Assembly: GCF_025998175.1 (NCBI RefSeq)
Contig: NZ_AP026695.1
Span: 1,366,760 to 1,430,759 of the forward strand
Reading direction: 5' to 3'
DNA length: 64,000 nt
Source: Nitrosopumilus zosterae
Lineage (GTDB): Archaea > Thermoproteota > Nitrososphaeria > Nitrososphaerales > Nitrosopumilaceae
A model generated the notes under the pieces. That model searched no databases, was not told the DNA's origin, and saw only the letters and a list, made by a program, of their open reading frames with translations. Shown here in pieces: positions 24,053 to 32,633 of the stretch (its first letter is position 1; each line of letters begins with the position of its first letter). A program made the position numbers and the translations under genes.

Positions 24053-24166
24053 CTAATCCAAAAAAGGATTATTGATCATTCCTCTTGCAAGGAATATCAT
24101 CAGAGACACTGCAATGCTGCCAACTGCAAAGATTCCAAGTAAAACAAGACTATCGCGCTTATCCAT
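24053..24166 (-). CDS. Single-span membrane mini-protein, 37 residues
   Basis: ATG 24166 encodes MDKRDSLV followed by a hydrophobic helix (about residues 8-27, LVLLGIFAVGSIAVSLMIFL) and a short tail. Length and composition fit small membrane proteins often missed in annotation. Function unknown. Confidence 0.5.
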   Translation of the reverse strand: MDKRDSLVLLGIFAVGSIAVSLMIFLARGMINNPFLD

Positions 24167-24326
24167 AGAAATGCTGCACGAATAATCAAATTAAGCGTAT
24201 TGGAATCTAGTTTGGTTTTTTAAATTTCTGTTTCTGTCTGATTTTATCACAGCTATCAGAGTCGATGGCATTTCCAAATACCGTGAGATGCACTATCTAT
24301 TCCACAATTTTTGCAAATGCATTACA

Positions 24327-24926
24327 TCAGAATGAATTCTCAAAGACCACGTCAGATAATGGAATTTGTCCACCACGTGGTGCTGCCTCCTTTGCAGCTT
24401 TTCCAACTACTATCATCATTGTAACTATATGATCATCAGGAAGATTGATCAGATTCCCAACCTTTCCATAATCAAATCCCTCCATAGGACAGCTATCATA
24501 CCCCATAGATTTTGCAGCAAGCATGATGGTCTGGGCAGCTATCCCGCAAGAGCGAATTGCCTGTTCTTTTTCCAGAGTTTCATTACCAGAATAGGCCTGC
24601 CTTATACCGCTAACTAGGTAATTTCGAGATTCTTCAGGAACATTTTTCCAGTATCGTTCAGGATTTCTATCCCATGCCTTCAAGTCAGCACACAACACAA
24701 TAACTAGAGAGGCCTCTGCAACTTGTCTTTGCCCATAGGACAGTTCAGAGATTCGGTCTTTTAGTTTCTGCTCAGTAACAATTACAAATCTCCAGTTCTG
24801 AATGTTGTATGAAGTTGGAGATAAAATTGCAGCTTCCAATAACTGGTTGATTTCGTCTTCGGTCATTTCATGATTTTTAAAACTCTTAATTGAACGTCTA
24901 GACTTTATTGCATCAAATGTATCCAT
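24327..24926 (-). CDS. Nitroreductase-family flavoprotein
   Basis: A 199-residue FMN-dependent oxidoreductase of the nitroreductase fold. The N-terminal FMN-binding arginine cluster is visible (AIKSRRSIKSFKNHEM). It is followed by EAAILSPTSYNIQNWRFVIV (flavin-contact asparagine/glutamine and tryptophan), the RSCGIAAQTIMLAAKSMGYDSCPMEGF helix and the C-terminal IVVGKAAKEAAPRGG. Substrates of this family range from nitro-compounds to dihydropteridine and iodotyrosine; nothing here fixes one. Confidence 0.9.
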   Translation of the reverse strand: MDTFDAIKSRRSIKSFKNHEMTEDEINQLLEAAILSPTSYNIQNWRFVIVTEQKLKDRISELSYGQRQVAEASLVIVLCADLKAWDRNPERYWKNVPEESRNYLVSGIRQAYSGNETLEKEQAIRSCGIAAQTIMLAAKSMGYDSCPMEGFDYGKVGNLINLPDDHIVTMMIVVGKAAKEAAPRGGQIPLSDVVFENSF

Positions 24927-25226
24927 GATGGAGACAAAACATGTGCCAAATTTAACTTAATAAAAAATAAAGGTGAGCTTAAGATCCGCCTCCAAAAGGA
25001 ATGCAGATGACAGCTCTTCGCTTAAGATCAGTAACTAGAGTTATCTGATGACAGCGATTGTCTTAAGGCCTGAAACTATTGTATTCAGACGACAGACGCC
25101 TTTTCAAAATGGATTTGTGAATTTGATATTTAACCAGTACTACTTTTTCCTACTAGTGGCAATCAACGTAACATGCTAAATTTTCAGATAGTGTATTTAT
25201 TAGGCATACAAAGATCGCAAGACATC
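24927..25226. other. Intergenic stretch with a short direct repeat
   Basis: About 300 bases before the FAD oxidoreductase. CTTAAGATC ... GATGACAGC occurs twice in the same order at about 24978-25013 and 25021-25055, with similar spacing. The meaning is unclear; a regulatory or small-RNA role is possible. A TATA-like TTTATTA near 25196 suits a start at 25227. Confidence 0.35.
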
Positions 25227-26240
25227 TTGAAGATTGCAGTGATGGGAATGGGTGTTGCAGGATCCTATCTAATGGCCAGACTAAAGGATTCAGAACACGA
25301 AGTTGTAGGGTATGAAAGAAGTACCGAAGATAGACATGATTCGATTTGTGCATGGGGAACAATAAAACCAGTACTGACAGACTTTTGCAAAAAGACGGGC
25401 AGAGATTTTAATGACTTTTTGATTCATGATGGAAAAAACATGCATGTCAAAATGAACAATGATGTAAAGTTTGACATTGGACTCAAAGGATTATGCACAT
25501 ATAACAAATTAGGATTAATCAAAGATTTCATAAAAGATTCAAAGATAATTTATGGTGAATCCCCAAAGCTTGAAGAGCTGGAGAAAGAATACGACATGAT
25601 AGTTGACTGTACCGGATTTAATAGAGTCTATCTGCCAAAGCTAAAAGAAGATTTCTTTTTGCCAACATATGAATACAAAGTGGAATATGAAAATGGGGTT
25701 CCATATGATGACTTTTACATAGAACCATTTCCTGGAATGTCAGGATACTTTTGGTATTTTCCGCTAGGAGAGAAATGGGCACATATTGGAGCAGGAGATT
25801 ACAATAAAAACCACATAAAGGCAACTGACGAATTTTTGCAAAAACACGGGGGCAAAGTAATTGCGACAAAGGGCAGACCAATCAGACTTGCAACTCCAGA
25901 TAGATGCAAGCCATACTATTCAGGAAAAGTAGTGGGGGTTGGCGAATCAATAGGAACAGTTTATGCATTGCTAGGCGAGGGAATTATCCCATCAATGCAG
26001 TGTGTTGAGATATTCTTAGAAAACATGAATGATTTCAAAGCATATGAGAAAGCAGTAGAGCAACACTACAAAGTGTACGCCAAAGTGTTTAATTTTGTTC
26101 GAGCAAAAATTCACAAGGACTTTAGTTTCCTCAAAGCACTACCGGACTTTATTGCAATATTTCGCTATATGAAAAAGAACGAAGACAGATTTGGAATGAA
26201 CATCAAAATTGCAGATTTGCTCAAGGTTGCCAAAGCCTAA
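25227..26240 (+). CDS. FAD-dependent geranylgeranyl-reductase-like oxidoreductase
   Basis: A protein of about 337 residues. The N-terminal dinucleotide-binding motif is KIAVMGMGVAGSYLMARL (GxGxxG-x3-A), followed by a charged strand end (VVGYERS). Later motifs YDMIVDCTGF and VGVGESIGTVYALLGEGIIPSM match the archaeal geranylgeranyl reductase superfamily, which saturates isoprenoid chains of membrane lipids. The frame opens at ATG 25173, but TTG 25227 starts right at the Rossmann strand and follows a TATA-like box by about 30 bases. The exact substrate is inference. It overlaps its convergent neighbour by 4 bases. Confidence 0.78.
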   Translation: MKIAVMGMGVAGSYLMARLKDSEHEVVGYERSTEDRHDSICAWGTIKPVLTDFCKKTGRDFNDFLIHDGKNMHVKMNNDVKFDIGLKGLCTYNKLGLIKDFIKDSKIIYGESPKLEELEKEYDMIVDCTGFNRVYLPKLKEDFFLPTYEYKVEYENGVPYDDFYIEPFPGMSGYFWYFPLGEKWAHIGAGDYNKNHIKATDEFLQKHGGKVIATKGRPIRLATPDRCKPYYSGKVVGVGESIGTVYALLGEGIIPSMQCVEIFLENMNDFKAYEKAVEQHYKVYAKVFNFVRAKIHKDFSFLKALPDFIAIFRYMKKNEDRFGMNIKIADLLKVAKA

Positions 26241-26944
26241 CTAAAACTAACAGAACCAAATCCTTCTCTGTTTGTTCTATTTGATGCCATGTTGTAATCG
26301 TAAATTGTTTTGGAATAGTCCTTGAATTCTTCTTTCATAGGGTCAAGGGTTTCTGCCAGATAAAATCCAGGACAATCCCCAGTAAACTGGTATGTGGCAT
26401 GAACACGTGCAATTCCATTTTCATTTTCAAGCCAGCTAGAAAACGGATAAAGATAGCACACTCCAGGTCTGTCTGGATGCATGCTGCATCCACCCTTTTC
26501 ATCTAAAAATCTGCAAGAGATATGGGTTCCGTCATCTTTCGGAGTCTCGTCTGTTTTTCTCTTCAAATTTATGGTAGTCATTGTAGTTAGTTGGCCTGAG
26601 GGTCCGGGCTCCTGATATGTTACAGTAAGAGTTTCATTTTTTATAAAATCAGACGGTTTTTGATATTTCAAACCTTTTCCAATTGTAATTAGATCATCAG
26701 ATGTTAATGGGAGTCTTCCTTGTCTATCGCAACAGTTGTGACAGTCAGGCCAAAAGCATTTCCACAAGATGAATTTTTTCTCAGAATTAAGATACGGAAC
26801 ATGAAAAATCACATCTTTGACTTTGAGTGGATAGTCAGACACATCGGTGATTTTACCTAACATGAATTTTCGTAGTATTGGATCAACATCCCAATCTTTT
26901 TCTAACAAGTTTAATGATTCTTCAATTTCATTTTGAGACGACAA
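26237..26944 (-). CDS. YkgJ-family cysteine-cluster protein
   Basis: A 235-residue protein with the eight-cysteine style of the YkgJ/UPF0153 family: CFWPDCHNCCDRQGRLPLT near residues 64-82 and CRFLDEKGGCSMHPDRPGVC near 143-162, then YLYPF. These cysteines are thought to hold a zinc or iron-sulfur centre. Its role is unknown; members are common beside modification and flagellar genes in other organisms. It is convergent with the FAD oxidoreductase. Confidence 0.83.
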   Translation of the reverse strand: MSSQNEIEESLNLLEKDWDVDPILRKFMLGKITDVSDYPLKVKDVIFHVPYLNSEKKFILWKCFWPDCHNCCDRQGRLPLTSDDLITIGKGLKYQKPSDFIKNETLTVTYQEPGPSGQLTTMTTINLKRKTDETPKDDGTHISCRFLDEKGGCSMHPDRPGVCYLYPFSSWLENENGIARVHATYQFTGDCPGFYLAETLDPMKEEFKDYSKTIYDYNMASNRTNREGFGSVSFS

Positions 26945-26976
26945 TTAAGATATAACATCTTTTGAAGATATTATTA

Positions 26977-27297
26977 ATGTTGAGTGAAAAAGGAAAACAT
27001 GCATCAGCTACTCAAAACAGAAGATGGGTGTGGAGTGAAATTATCTGGCCTCTGGTGTTAGAAGTCAATGATGTATCATTTACGCTAAAGCAATTTCAAA
27101 ATAAACGTCAAAAAATATGTCAGGAACAAAATATTTCAATTAATGTTCCATCAAGAGGACTTGTATCATTAATGCAAAAAGGAATTCTATTAAAGGAAGG
27201 AGAAATTTATTCAATCCATTATAGATTGATTCCATACATGCGATTAAAAGCTGAGTGTGATTATTCAACTGCAATTCACGAAGTTAGAATAAAGTAA
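26977..27297 (+). CDS. Hypothetical protein, possibly a winged-helix regulator
   Basis: About 106 residues from ATG 26977 (a TTG at 26962 is also in frame). Helices around FTLKQFQNKRQKICQE and VPSRGLVSLMQKGILLKEGEIYSI resemble a helix-turn-helix followed by a beta wing, but I do not recognise the family. It is divergent from the YkgJ-type gene with only 32 bases between them. Confidence 0.6.
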   Translation: MLSEKGKHASATQNRRWVWSEIIWPLVLEVNDVSFTLKQFQNKRQKICQEQNISINVPSRGLVSLMQKGILLKEGEIYSIHYRLIPYMRLKAECDYSTAIHEVRIK

Positions 27298-27392
27298 TCA
27301 CATCGTTTCAAAAAATCCAGAAAAATAATTCATAAAAATTTCAAACAGAACAACAAATGAATATATTCTAAAACACCAAAATTTCTTCAAGT

Positions 27393-27480
27393 AGCCCGAT
27401 AGTCTAGTGGTCAAGGATTCTGCCCTCTGGATCTCAAGAGTGGATAGGCGGAGACGGCAGTTCGAATCTGCCTCGGGCTA
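27393..27480 (+). tRNA. tRNA with a 15-base intron, anticodon probably CTG (Gln)
   Basis: Acceptor strands AGCCCGA (27393-27399) and TCGGGCT (27473-27479) pair fully, with discriminator A at 27480 and no encoded CCA. The T arm is GGCAG-TTCGAAT-CTGCC. The anticodon stem CTGCC/GGCGG (27420-27424 and 27447-27451) closes a 22-base loop, so 15 bases must be removed. With the usual archaeal intron site between positions 37 and 38, the intron is 27431-27445 and the loop is CTCTGGA, giving anticodon CTG for glutamine. The identity depends on that splice position. Confidence 0.85.
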
Positions 27481-27503
27481 CTGAAAAAATTTTTAAAAAA
27501 TTA

Positions 27504-28103
27504 CTATCGTGATGCTTGCGCTATTCTTTCTAGCTCATTTTTCTTCTTAACAGAAGGAGCGTTAGGATCATTTGCTGCTGCAAGTATCAGGTGTTCTGCC
27601 ATGTGTTCCTCAATTGGTTTTGGATTGGAAAATGTTGCCTCTTTGATTGCGTCAGAGATGAATTTCAGTGCCAAGTCAACTCTTCTAATTGGAGCAACAT
27701 CAACTGATACGTGATAGACAGTACCACCATAAACAATTCTGGTTGTATCCTCGTTTGGTGCAGAATTCTCAATTGCTCTAACTAAAACTTCAACCGGATT
27801 TTCTCCAGTCTTTAGTGCAATAATATCAAATGCAGTTTTTACTGTATTGAGTAGTTTAGATTTCTTACCAGTCATCCTGCCAGTGTTCTTTGCGTACTTT
27901 TTTCCAAAGTGCATTGTTTTGTTGATTAATCTCTCAACAATGTTGACATCTGCTTTGTTGAATCTCTTCAAAGCTGAGCGACCATAAGTATATGGCAAGA
28001 TTTGTTTTCTCAAAGAAATTGCAGTTTTTAATCCAGGATCTTTAATTTCAATATTTGATAAATCCCATTTTCTAAATAATAACAAGTTTTTAGTTTCAGC
28101 CAT
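27504..28103 (-). CDS. rps7: Small-subunit ribosomal protein uS7
   Basis: A 199-residue protein nucleating assembly of the 30S head and lining the exit site. Visible motifs are INKTMHFGKKYAKNTGRMTG, the helix VKTAFDIIALKTGENPVEVL and the conserved RVDLALKFISDAIKEA. It lies 2 bases downstream of rps12, the usual pair. Length is normal for archaea. Confidence 0.96.
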   Translation of the reverse strand: MAETKNLLLFRKWDLSNIEIKDPGLKTAISLRKQILPYTYGRSALKRFNKADVNIVERLINKTMHFGKKYAKNTGRMTGKKSKLLNTVKTAFDIIALKTGENPVEVLVRAIENSAPNEDTTRIVYGGTVYHVSVDVAPIRRVDLALKFISDAIKEATFSNPKPIEEHMAEHLILAAANDPNAPSVKKKNELERIAQASR

Positions 28104-28105
28104 TT

Positions 28106-28543
28106 CTATCTCCTTGGTTTCTCCTTCTTTCCAATTACTAATTCATGAAGTGATGTACCGTTAACTTTGAAAACTTTGAATCTAACACCAGGAATATCTC
28201 CCATTGCGCCACCCTGTGTTGCACCCATTCCTTGAATGTGAACTTCGTCATGTTCATCAATAAAGTTCATTGCGCCGTCTCGTGGTAAAAATGCTGTAAC
28301 TGTTTTACCGTTTTTAATTAATTGAACTCTAACACATTTTCTAATAGCGGAGTTTGGCTGTTTTGCAGCAATACCTACTTTTTCTAAGACAATGCCTCGT
28401 CCTTGTGGAGCCCCTCCAAGTGGATCTGCTTTTTTATCAATACCAAGTTTTCTTCGCTTGTATGTAGAGATAGCCCATCGCTGTCTCTTCTTTTTAGTAG
28501 TTAAAACTCTGCCAGCAAATAATCCAAGTGGTGATTTTCTCAT
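28106..28543 (-). CDS. rps12: Small-subunit ribosomal protein uS12
   Basis: A 145-residue decoding-site protein. The conserved [18 protein letters not shown] and the segment [16 protein letters not shown] are the archaeal S12 signature; the first contains the lysine/arginine positions linked to accuracy. It has 3 bases to nusA upstream and 2 bases to rps7, so it is part of one operon. Confidence 0.97.
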   Translation of the reverse strand: MRKSPLGLFAGRVLTTKKKRQRWAISTYKRRKLGIDKKADPLGGAPQGRGIVLEKVGIAAKQPNSAIRKCVRVQLIKNGKTVTAFLPRDGAMNFIDEHDEVHIQGMGATQGGAMGDIPGVRFKVFKVNGTSLHELVIGKKEKPRR

Positions 28544-28546
28544 ATT

Positions 28547-29011
28547 TTACATCTCCATAGTAGCACGTTCAGGACTATTAATCAGTACGCTGGTAATATC
28601 AAAATATCGTTTTGCAAGCAGTCTTGCTTTTTCTGCATTTCTGCCTTCTCTTCCAACCACGATTCCTTTCTTTCTTGGGTCGACCATAACAATTGCCTGT
28701 TTTGTCCCATCTGCTCGTGTATTTATTTTTACTTCAGAAATGAGTTTTGAATTGAGTAATGAAGAGAGAAATTTGGCAGGATCTTCATCATATTCTACTA
28801 ATTCCACATTTCTTTTAACAATATTTTGTAATGATTTGATATGAACTCCACCCTTGCCAATTGCCAGTCCCATTTTACCAGTATTAACAACAAAAATTAC
28901 TCTATCTTGTTTTTCATCTTCAACACAATCACGTGCTGTTGCACCAGTAACATTTTGAAAAAGAGACATCATACGCATTTGATCTGTTGTTAGTTTGATT
29001 GACTGTGTCAT
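28547..29011 (-). CDS. nusA: Archaeal NusA-like KH-domain transcription factor
   Basis: A 154-residue protein with two KH domains and none of the bacterial N-terminal or S1 regions. KH1 has GKMGLAIGKGGVHIKSL, KH2 has DPRKKGIVVGREGRNAEKARLLAKRYF; both GxxG loops are present. The family binds RNA and is thought to aid termination. Its place directly before rps12-rps7 is the standard archaeal order. Confidence 0.93.
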   Translation of the reverse strand: MTQSIKLTTDQMRMMSLFQNVTGATARDCVEDEKQDRVIFVVNTGKMGLAIGKGGVHIKSLQNIVKRNVELVEYDEDPAKFLSSLLNSKLISEVKINTRADGTKQAIVMVDPRKKGIVVGREGRNAEKARLLAKRYFDITSVLINSPERATMEM

Positions 29012-29074
29012 AAGAAATCCTATTTATCTCCGACCAAAATTGTCTCATTTAAACTTTCATTAATCAAAACGCAA

Positions 29075-29398
29075 CTAATCATTTTTTTTCTCAGCTTCTG
29101 TATCTTTTAAAATTGATTTGATATTTGCATCAGTTATTGATGTGAATGAAATTGTTGAAATTCTAAATTGCAAGCCACATAATCTTCCTAATGCGACTGA
29201 AGTTCCTTGAAAGTTGACTAGAGGTACTTTTTCTTTTTTTGCATCTGATTCAATTTTCTCAATTATTTCTTTATTCACTGATTGAGACAATACAATTAGC
29301 TTGGAATTTTTTATAGAGTTCAAAACTTGTTTCGTGCCCATTGTTAATTGATTTTCTTTATGGGCATCCTTCAATGATTTTTCAAGTATCTTACTCAT
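29075..29398 (-). CDS. rpl30e: Large-subunit ribosomal protein eL30
   Basis: A 107-residue L7Ae-superfamily protein: LKDAHKENQLTMGTKQVLNSI at the start, SKLIVLSQSVNKEI in the middle and SVALGRLCGLQFRISTIS near the end. It normally follows rpoA in archaea, but here two secreted-protein genes lie between. Its short gap to nusA (63 bases) keeps it in the downstream operon. Confidence 0.93.
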   Translation of the reverse strand: MSKILEKSLKDAHKENQLTMGTKQVLNSIKNSKLIVLSQSVNKEIIEKIESDAKKEKVPLVNFQGTSVALGRLCGLQFRISTISFTSITDANIKSILKDTEAEKKND

Positions 29399-29472
29399 TT
29401 ACGTTTCCTTAAAACGATCGTCTTAACAGGGCTTTATAGGTTTATTGAAAAAATACGCACATAGTAAAAAAG

Positions 29473-31131
29473 TTAGTTTAGAAAACCAAATAGAGAACCC
29501 AAAGCGGAAATCACTACACCAACCTCATCAAAAAAAGTTGCTGGTTTTTCCGGATTATCATTCATTTGATTGATTATTTGTGGCAAATTAGATTCAGAGT
29601 AAACCACTTTTTCAATATCAGATTCTAAAGACTCATCCACTAATGAAACAACTGGAGATTGGAATGATAATGCAAGAGCAAGATTTTTTCTTGCAGAAAG
29701 ATAGTTAGGATTTTTCGTTAAGATTTCTTCATATAATGAAATTGCATTATCGTAATCTTTCAAATTTGCAAGAGCGTTGGCCTTGTTATTTTTGGCAGGT
29801 AGAAAGTCAGGATCTATTTTGAGTGCATGATCATAATACACTATAGCCTCAGTAAAATATCCCAATTTCCCCAAGGCAGAACCTTTGTTTGTAAGAATTT
29901 CCACATCATCAGGATTTTCAATTAATGATTCGTTGAAAAAATTCAAAGAGCCATCAAAGTCACATAAACGATACAATGCAGGACCCATTCCATCATAATA
30001 TGAGATTGTGTCTGTAAATACACTTGAATCACATTCAAGATTCATTTGATTTAAAATTATTCCTAATTCAATATCTTCAACAGAAAGATTAGTTGATTTT
30101 TTGTTGTCATCAACTAGAATTTTTTTTGAATTATCTTTTTCATTTATTGTTTTAATTTGACTATCAGAATTTTTTGTTGTTGGAATATCTTCTTGATTAG
30201 TTTTTGTAATTATCGAATTATTTTGAGATTTTGATTTAGTATCTTTAGAAGTTTCTTTGATTGATGGGTTGTCATCAGATACAATAATTTCTGTTTCAGT
30301 TGTTTTTTGAATTGTATCATCAATTGTTTCATTATCATCAATTGTTTCATTATCATCAATTGTTTCATTATCATCAATTGTTTCAGTAGTATCAATTGTT
30401 TCAGTAGTATCAATTGTTTCAGCGGATTCTTCGATTACAGTTTGAAAATCTTTATGATATTCAAAAAAAGAAACTGCTTCAGATTCGGCATAATGAGCTT
30501 TGATGGAATAAGTTCCTTCTGTTCTAAAATTTACACCATCTTTTACAAGAAAATTAGTTGAAAATTCCAAATCAGAATTTATTGTACCAAAATAAAATCC
30601 AGCAGGCATTCCATACGGATCATATACTCCTATCAACGCGGTAGGAGAACCCAATGCGGAAACAATACCTGTGATGTATATTATTTCATTGTCAGCATAT
30701 TGCTTTTTGTCAGTGGAAAGAAGGGTTATTTCCGGCTCTGCAGATATCGGAACAACAAGTTCAGATTCAGATTCGCCATTAATTACAAAATAATGATCCT
30801 CAGTGATTTGCCCATATGCTAGTTTAAGTTTGTACTCCCCAGCTTTTGCATAAAATGGAGAATCAAGTGAAAGCGTTTTTGTGAAAGTTTTTTCAGGGGA
30901 TATTTCCAGATTATTAGCAGTTAAAATTTTTCCGTCAGGATCATAGATACTCATGGCAATTACTGGCATTCCAAAGTCAAGGATTTCACCAGAAACAGTC
31001 AGTGAATCACCAACATCGTAAGATTGCTTGTCAGTATTTACGACAAATGTCTCAGCAAAAACATCTGAAACAAAAGGAGACAGTACGGTTAACACTAACG
31101 TAATTCCAAGAAGATATCCTAACACACACAA
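29473..31131 (-). CDS. Exported Ig-like plus TPR repeat protein, 552 residues
   Basis: A signal peptide-like start (about residues 1-27, ending VSDVFAE) leads into two Ig-like modules, about 28-115 (TDKQSYDVGDSLTVSGEI) and 130-225 (TDKKQYADNEIIYITGIV). A low-complexity Thr/Asp/Glu-rich linker follows (about 235-340), built from a six-residue repeat. Then come at least three TPR units (about 385-500), for example ILTNKGSALGKLGYFTEAIV. The C-terminus is hydrophobic. The layout suggests a cell-surface scaffold. It interrupts the usual RNA polymerase-ribosomal gene order. Confidence 0.72.
   Translation of the reverse strand: MCVLGYLLGITLVLTVLSPFVSDVFAETFVVNTDKQSYDVGDSLTVSGEILDFGMPVIAMSIYDPDGKILTANNLEISPEKTFTKTLSLDSPFYAKAGEYKLKLAYGQITEDHYFVINGESESELVVPISAEPEITLLSTDKKQYADNEIIYITGIVSALGSPTALIGVYDPYGMPAGFYFGTINSDLEFSTNFLVKDGVNFRTEGTYSIKAHYAESEAVSFFEYHKDFQTVIEESAETIDTTETIDTTETIDDNETIDDNETIDDNETIDDTIQKTTETEIIVSDDNPSIKETSKDTKSKSQNNSIITKTNQEDIPTTKNSDSQIKTINEKDNSKKILVDDNKKSTNLSVEDIELGIILNQMNLECDSSVFTDTISYYDGMGPALYRLCDFDGSLNFFNESLIENPDDVEILTNKGSALGKLGYFTEAIVYYDHALKIDPDFLPAKNNKANALANLKDYDNAISLYEEILTKNPNYLSARKNLALALSFQSPVVSLVDESLESDIEKVVYSESNLPQIINQMNDNPEKPATFFDEVGVVISALGSLFGFLN
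30322..30421. repeat. 18-bp tandem repeat inside the Ig-TPR gene
   Basis: About five and a half units of an 18-base sequence (AATTGTTTCATTATCATC and the variant ending TCAGTAGTATC) encode the ETIDDN/ETIDTT linker on the minus strand. A partial, more diverged unit precedes it at 30310. Such repeats can gain or lose units between strains. Confidence 0.85.
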
Positions 31132-31176
31132 AATTTTGTAATTTTCTATTTAATAATCACGTAGAAATTATACTTT

Positions 31177-32364
31177 TCATTCAACTGTGATCAGAGTGGA
31201 CATTATCGGTGCCAATCCAGTTGGTTCCGCAATAGAATTCCATACAAATGTTTCAATTTTGTAATTTCCAGATGTTTTTGGAGTCCATGATTGCGACACA
31301 TCCAGACTTTGCGCAGAGGACAGTTCACCTTGAACCCACGATATTGATTCTACAATATTTTGCTCATTTTTTACTTGGAAGAGATAAACAAATTTCTGAT
31401 CAAACTCATTTGGATTAGCTATTGTTCCAACTATTTGTATTTGATGATTTTCTGTAAATGACTGTAATGGATTTCCAAGTGAATCAGAGAATGTTATTGA
31501 CAGATGGTCTATTCTTTCAATTGGCGGAACAGCGGAATCAACTATTGCAAAAGTTTGAAGGGAGAGATTATCTGAAATTGAGTAAGGCTTTGGCAATGTA
31601 TAATCATCATATTTTGCAGAAATTTTGTCACCAGGTATTGCATATAGCCGATTACCACTAGTTGAACTCTGAGTTAAAGAAACGGTAGCGACAAACATTC
31701 CTGAACTTTCAGATGTTTCAATGCCATCAACTTCAATTCCTGCAACATCAGAATCGGAGATAACTTGGATTGGAATATGATCTAGTGCTTCAGGATTGAG
31801 ATTCATATCAGGATCAACCATTCTAATATTCACAGAATCTGTTGTGAGAAAAATCTCTTGCATGAATTGAATTGTTCCAACATTCCATGTTACTGGAGCA
31901 GATTCAGTTAACACTACACCATCTGCAAATTCAAAGGATATTGTAATTGCAGAATCCCTTTCAACTTCTAAAAATCCACTGGTCGGACCATTACCCATAG
32001 TTCTAGGATTTGTATCAAAATCACCATCACCGTCTGCATCATGAAAGAATCCCGTAAGAATTACCTCGGCTGTAAAAATTCCAGAATTCACATCAGTCTC
32101 TGTAAATTTATAGGGTTCTAGCGAATGCTCTCTTGTTGAAATTTTAATTGGATGGTCTTTAGTGTCTCCGATGGAATCAATCAAGTCATTATCGGTGTTC
32201 CAGCTTGGAGCAATGATCGTCATCTTTACTTTGTCAGTCCACGTGTACGATGACTTGTCTGTAAAAATTGGAGAGTACGGATTATCATAATCAGGAATTG
32301 TTGCACCAAATGCAGGGAGTAAAATTAATGAAATCAAAAATAACAACATGACAAAAATTATCAC
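31177..32364 (-). CDS. Exported S-layer-like Ig-fold protein, 395 residues
   Basis: An N-terminal hydrophobic signal (about 1-20) is followed by repeated beta-sandwich modules. The pattern DPDMNLNPE ... ETSESSGMFVATV, plus TETDVNSGIFTAEV and an acidic DADGDGDFD loop, also occurs in the 1067-residue protein at 52060. DPDxNLN with SGxF is a repeat I associate with large thaumarchaeal surface proteins. The DADGDGDFD segment could bind calcium. No C-terminal anchor is visible. It lies between Lsm and the Ig-TPR gene in the polymerase cluster. Confidence 0.68.
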   Translation of the reverse strand: MIIFVMLLFLISLILLPAFGATIPDYDNPYSPIFTDKSSYTWTDKVKMTIIAPSWNTDNDLIDSIGDTKDHPIKISTREHSLEPYKFTETDVNSGIFTAEVILTGFFHDADGDGDFDTNPRTMGNGPTSGFLEVERDSAITISFEFADGVVLTESAPVTWNVGTIQFMQEIFLTTDSVNIRMVDPDMNLNPEALDHIPIQVISDSDVAGIEVDGIETSESSGMFVATVSLTQSSTSGNRLYAIPGDKISAKYDDYTLPKPYSISDNLSLQTFAIVDSAVPPIERIDHLSITFSDSLGNPLQSFTENHQIQIVGTIANPNEFDQKFVYLFQVKNEQNIVESISWVQGELSSAQSLDVSQSWTPKTSGNYKIETFVWNSIAEPTGLAPIMSTLITVE

Positions 32365-32389
32365 ATATTGAATTTAATGTTTGATGAGT

Positions 32390-32620
32390 TTAAGATTCTT
32401 CTTCAGGGAGAGACACTAGTAGAATGTTATCACCACGAAGTAATACTTTGCCAATCTTTTCATGTTTTTCTTCGGTAACATCTTCAGCATCATCTAATGT
32501 TAAATTCATGTGAATGTCAAAGTCTTTTAGAACGCCTTGAACAGTTCGTGCGTTTCTTAATCGAAGCAAGACCACTTTATCCTTGTTGTTATTCATGAGA
32601 TTTGTAATTTCATCGGCCAT
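32390..32620 (-). CDS. Sm-like archaeal protein (Lsm)
   Basis: A 76-residue Sm-fold RNA chaperone. Sm1 (VLLRLRNARTVQGVLKDFDIHMNLTLDDAE) and Sm2 (KVLLRGDNILLVSL) motifs are complete. These form heptameric rings that bind U-rich RNA. It starts 13 bases after rpoA, suggesting co-transcription with the polymerase genes. Confidence 0.92.
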   Translation of the reverse strand: MADEITNLMNNNKDKVVLLRLRNARTVQGVLKDFDIHMNLTLDDAEDVTEEKHEKIGKVLLRGDNILLVSLPEEES

Positions 32621-32633
32621 AATTATTACCAGA

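Noticed and set aside
24250-24320. Minus-strand CICKNCG ... CH stretch beyond the nitroreductase end
   Set aside because: Looks like a zinc knuckle but has no start codon after its upstream stop, so it cannot be called a gene.
30307-30561. Plus-strand frame of repeated INCF units
   Set aside because: Antisense reading of the 18-bp tandem repeat inside the Ig-TPR gene.
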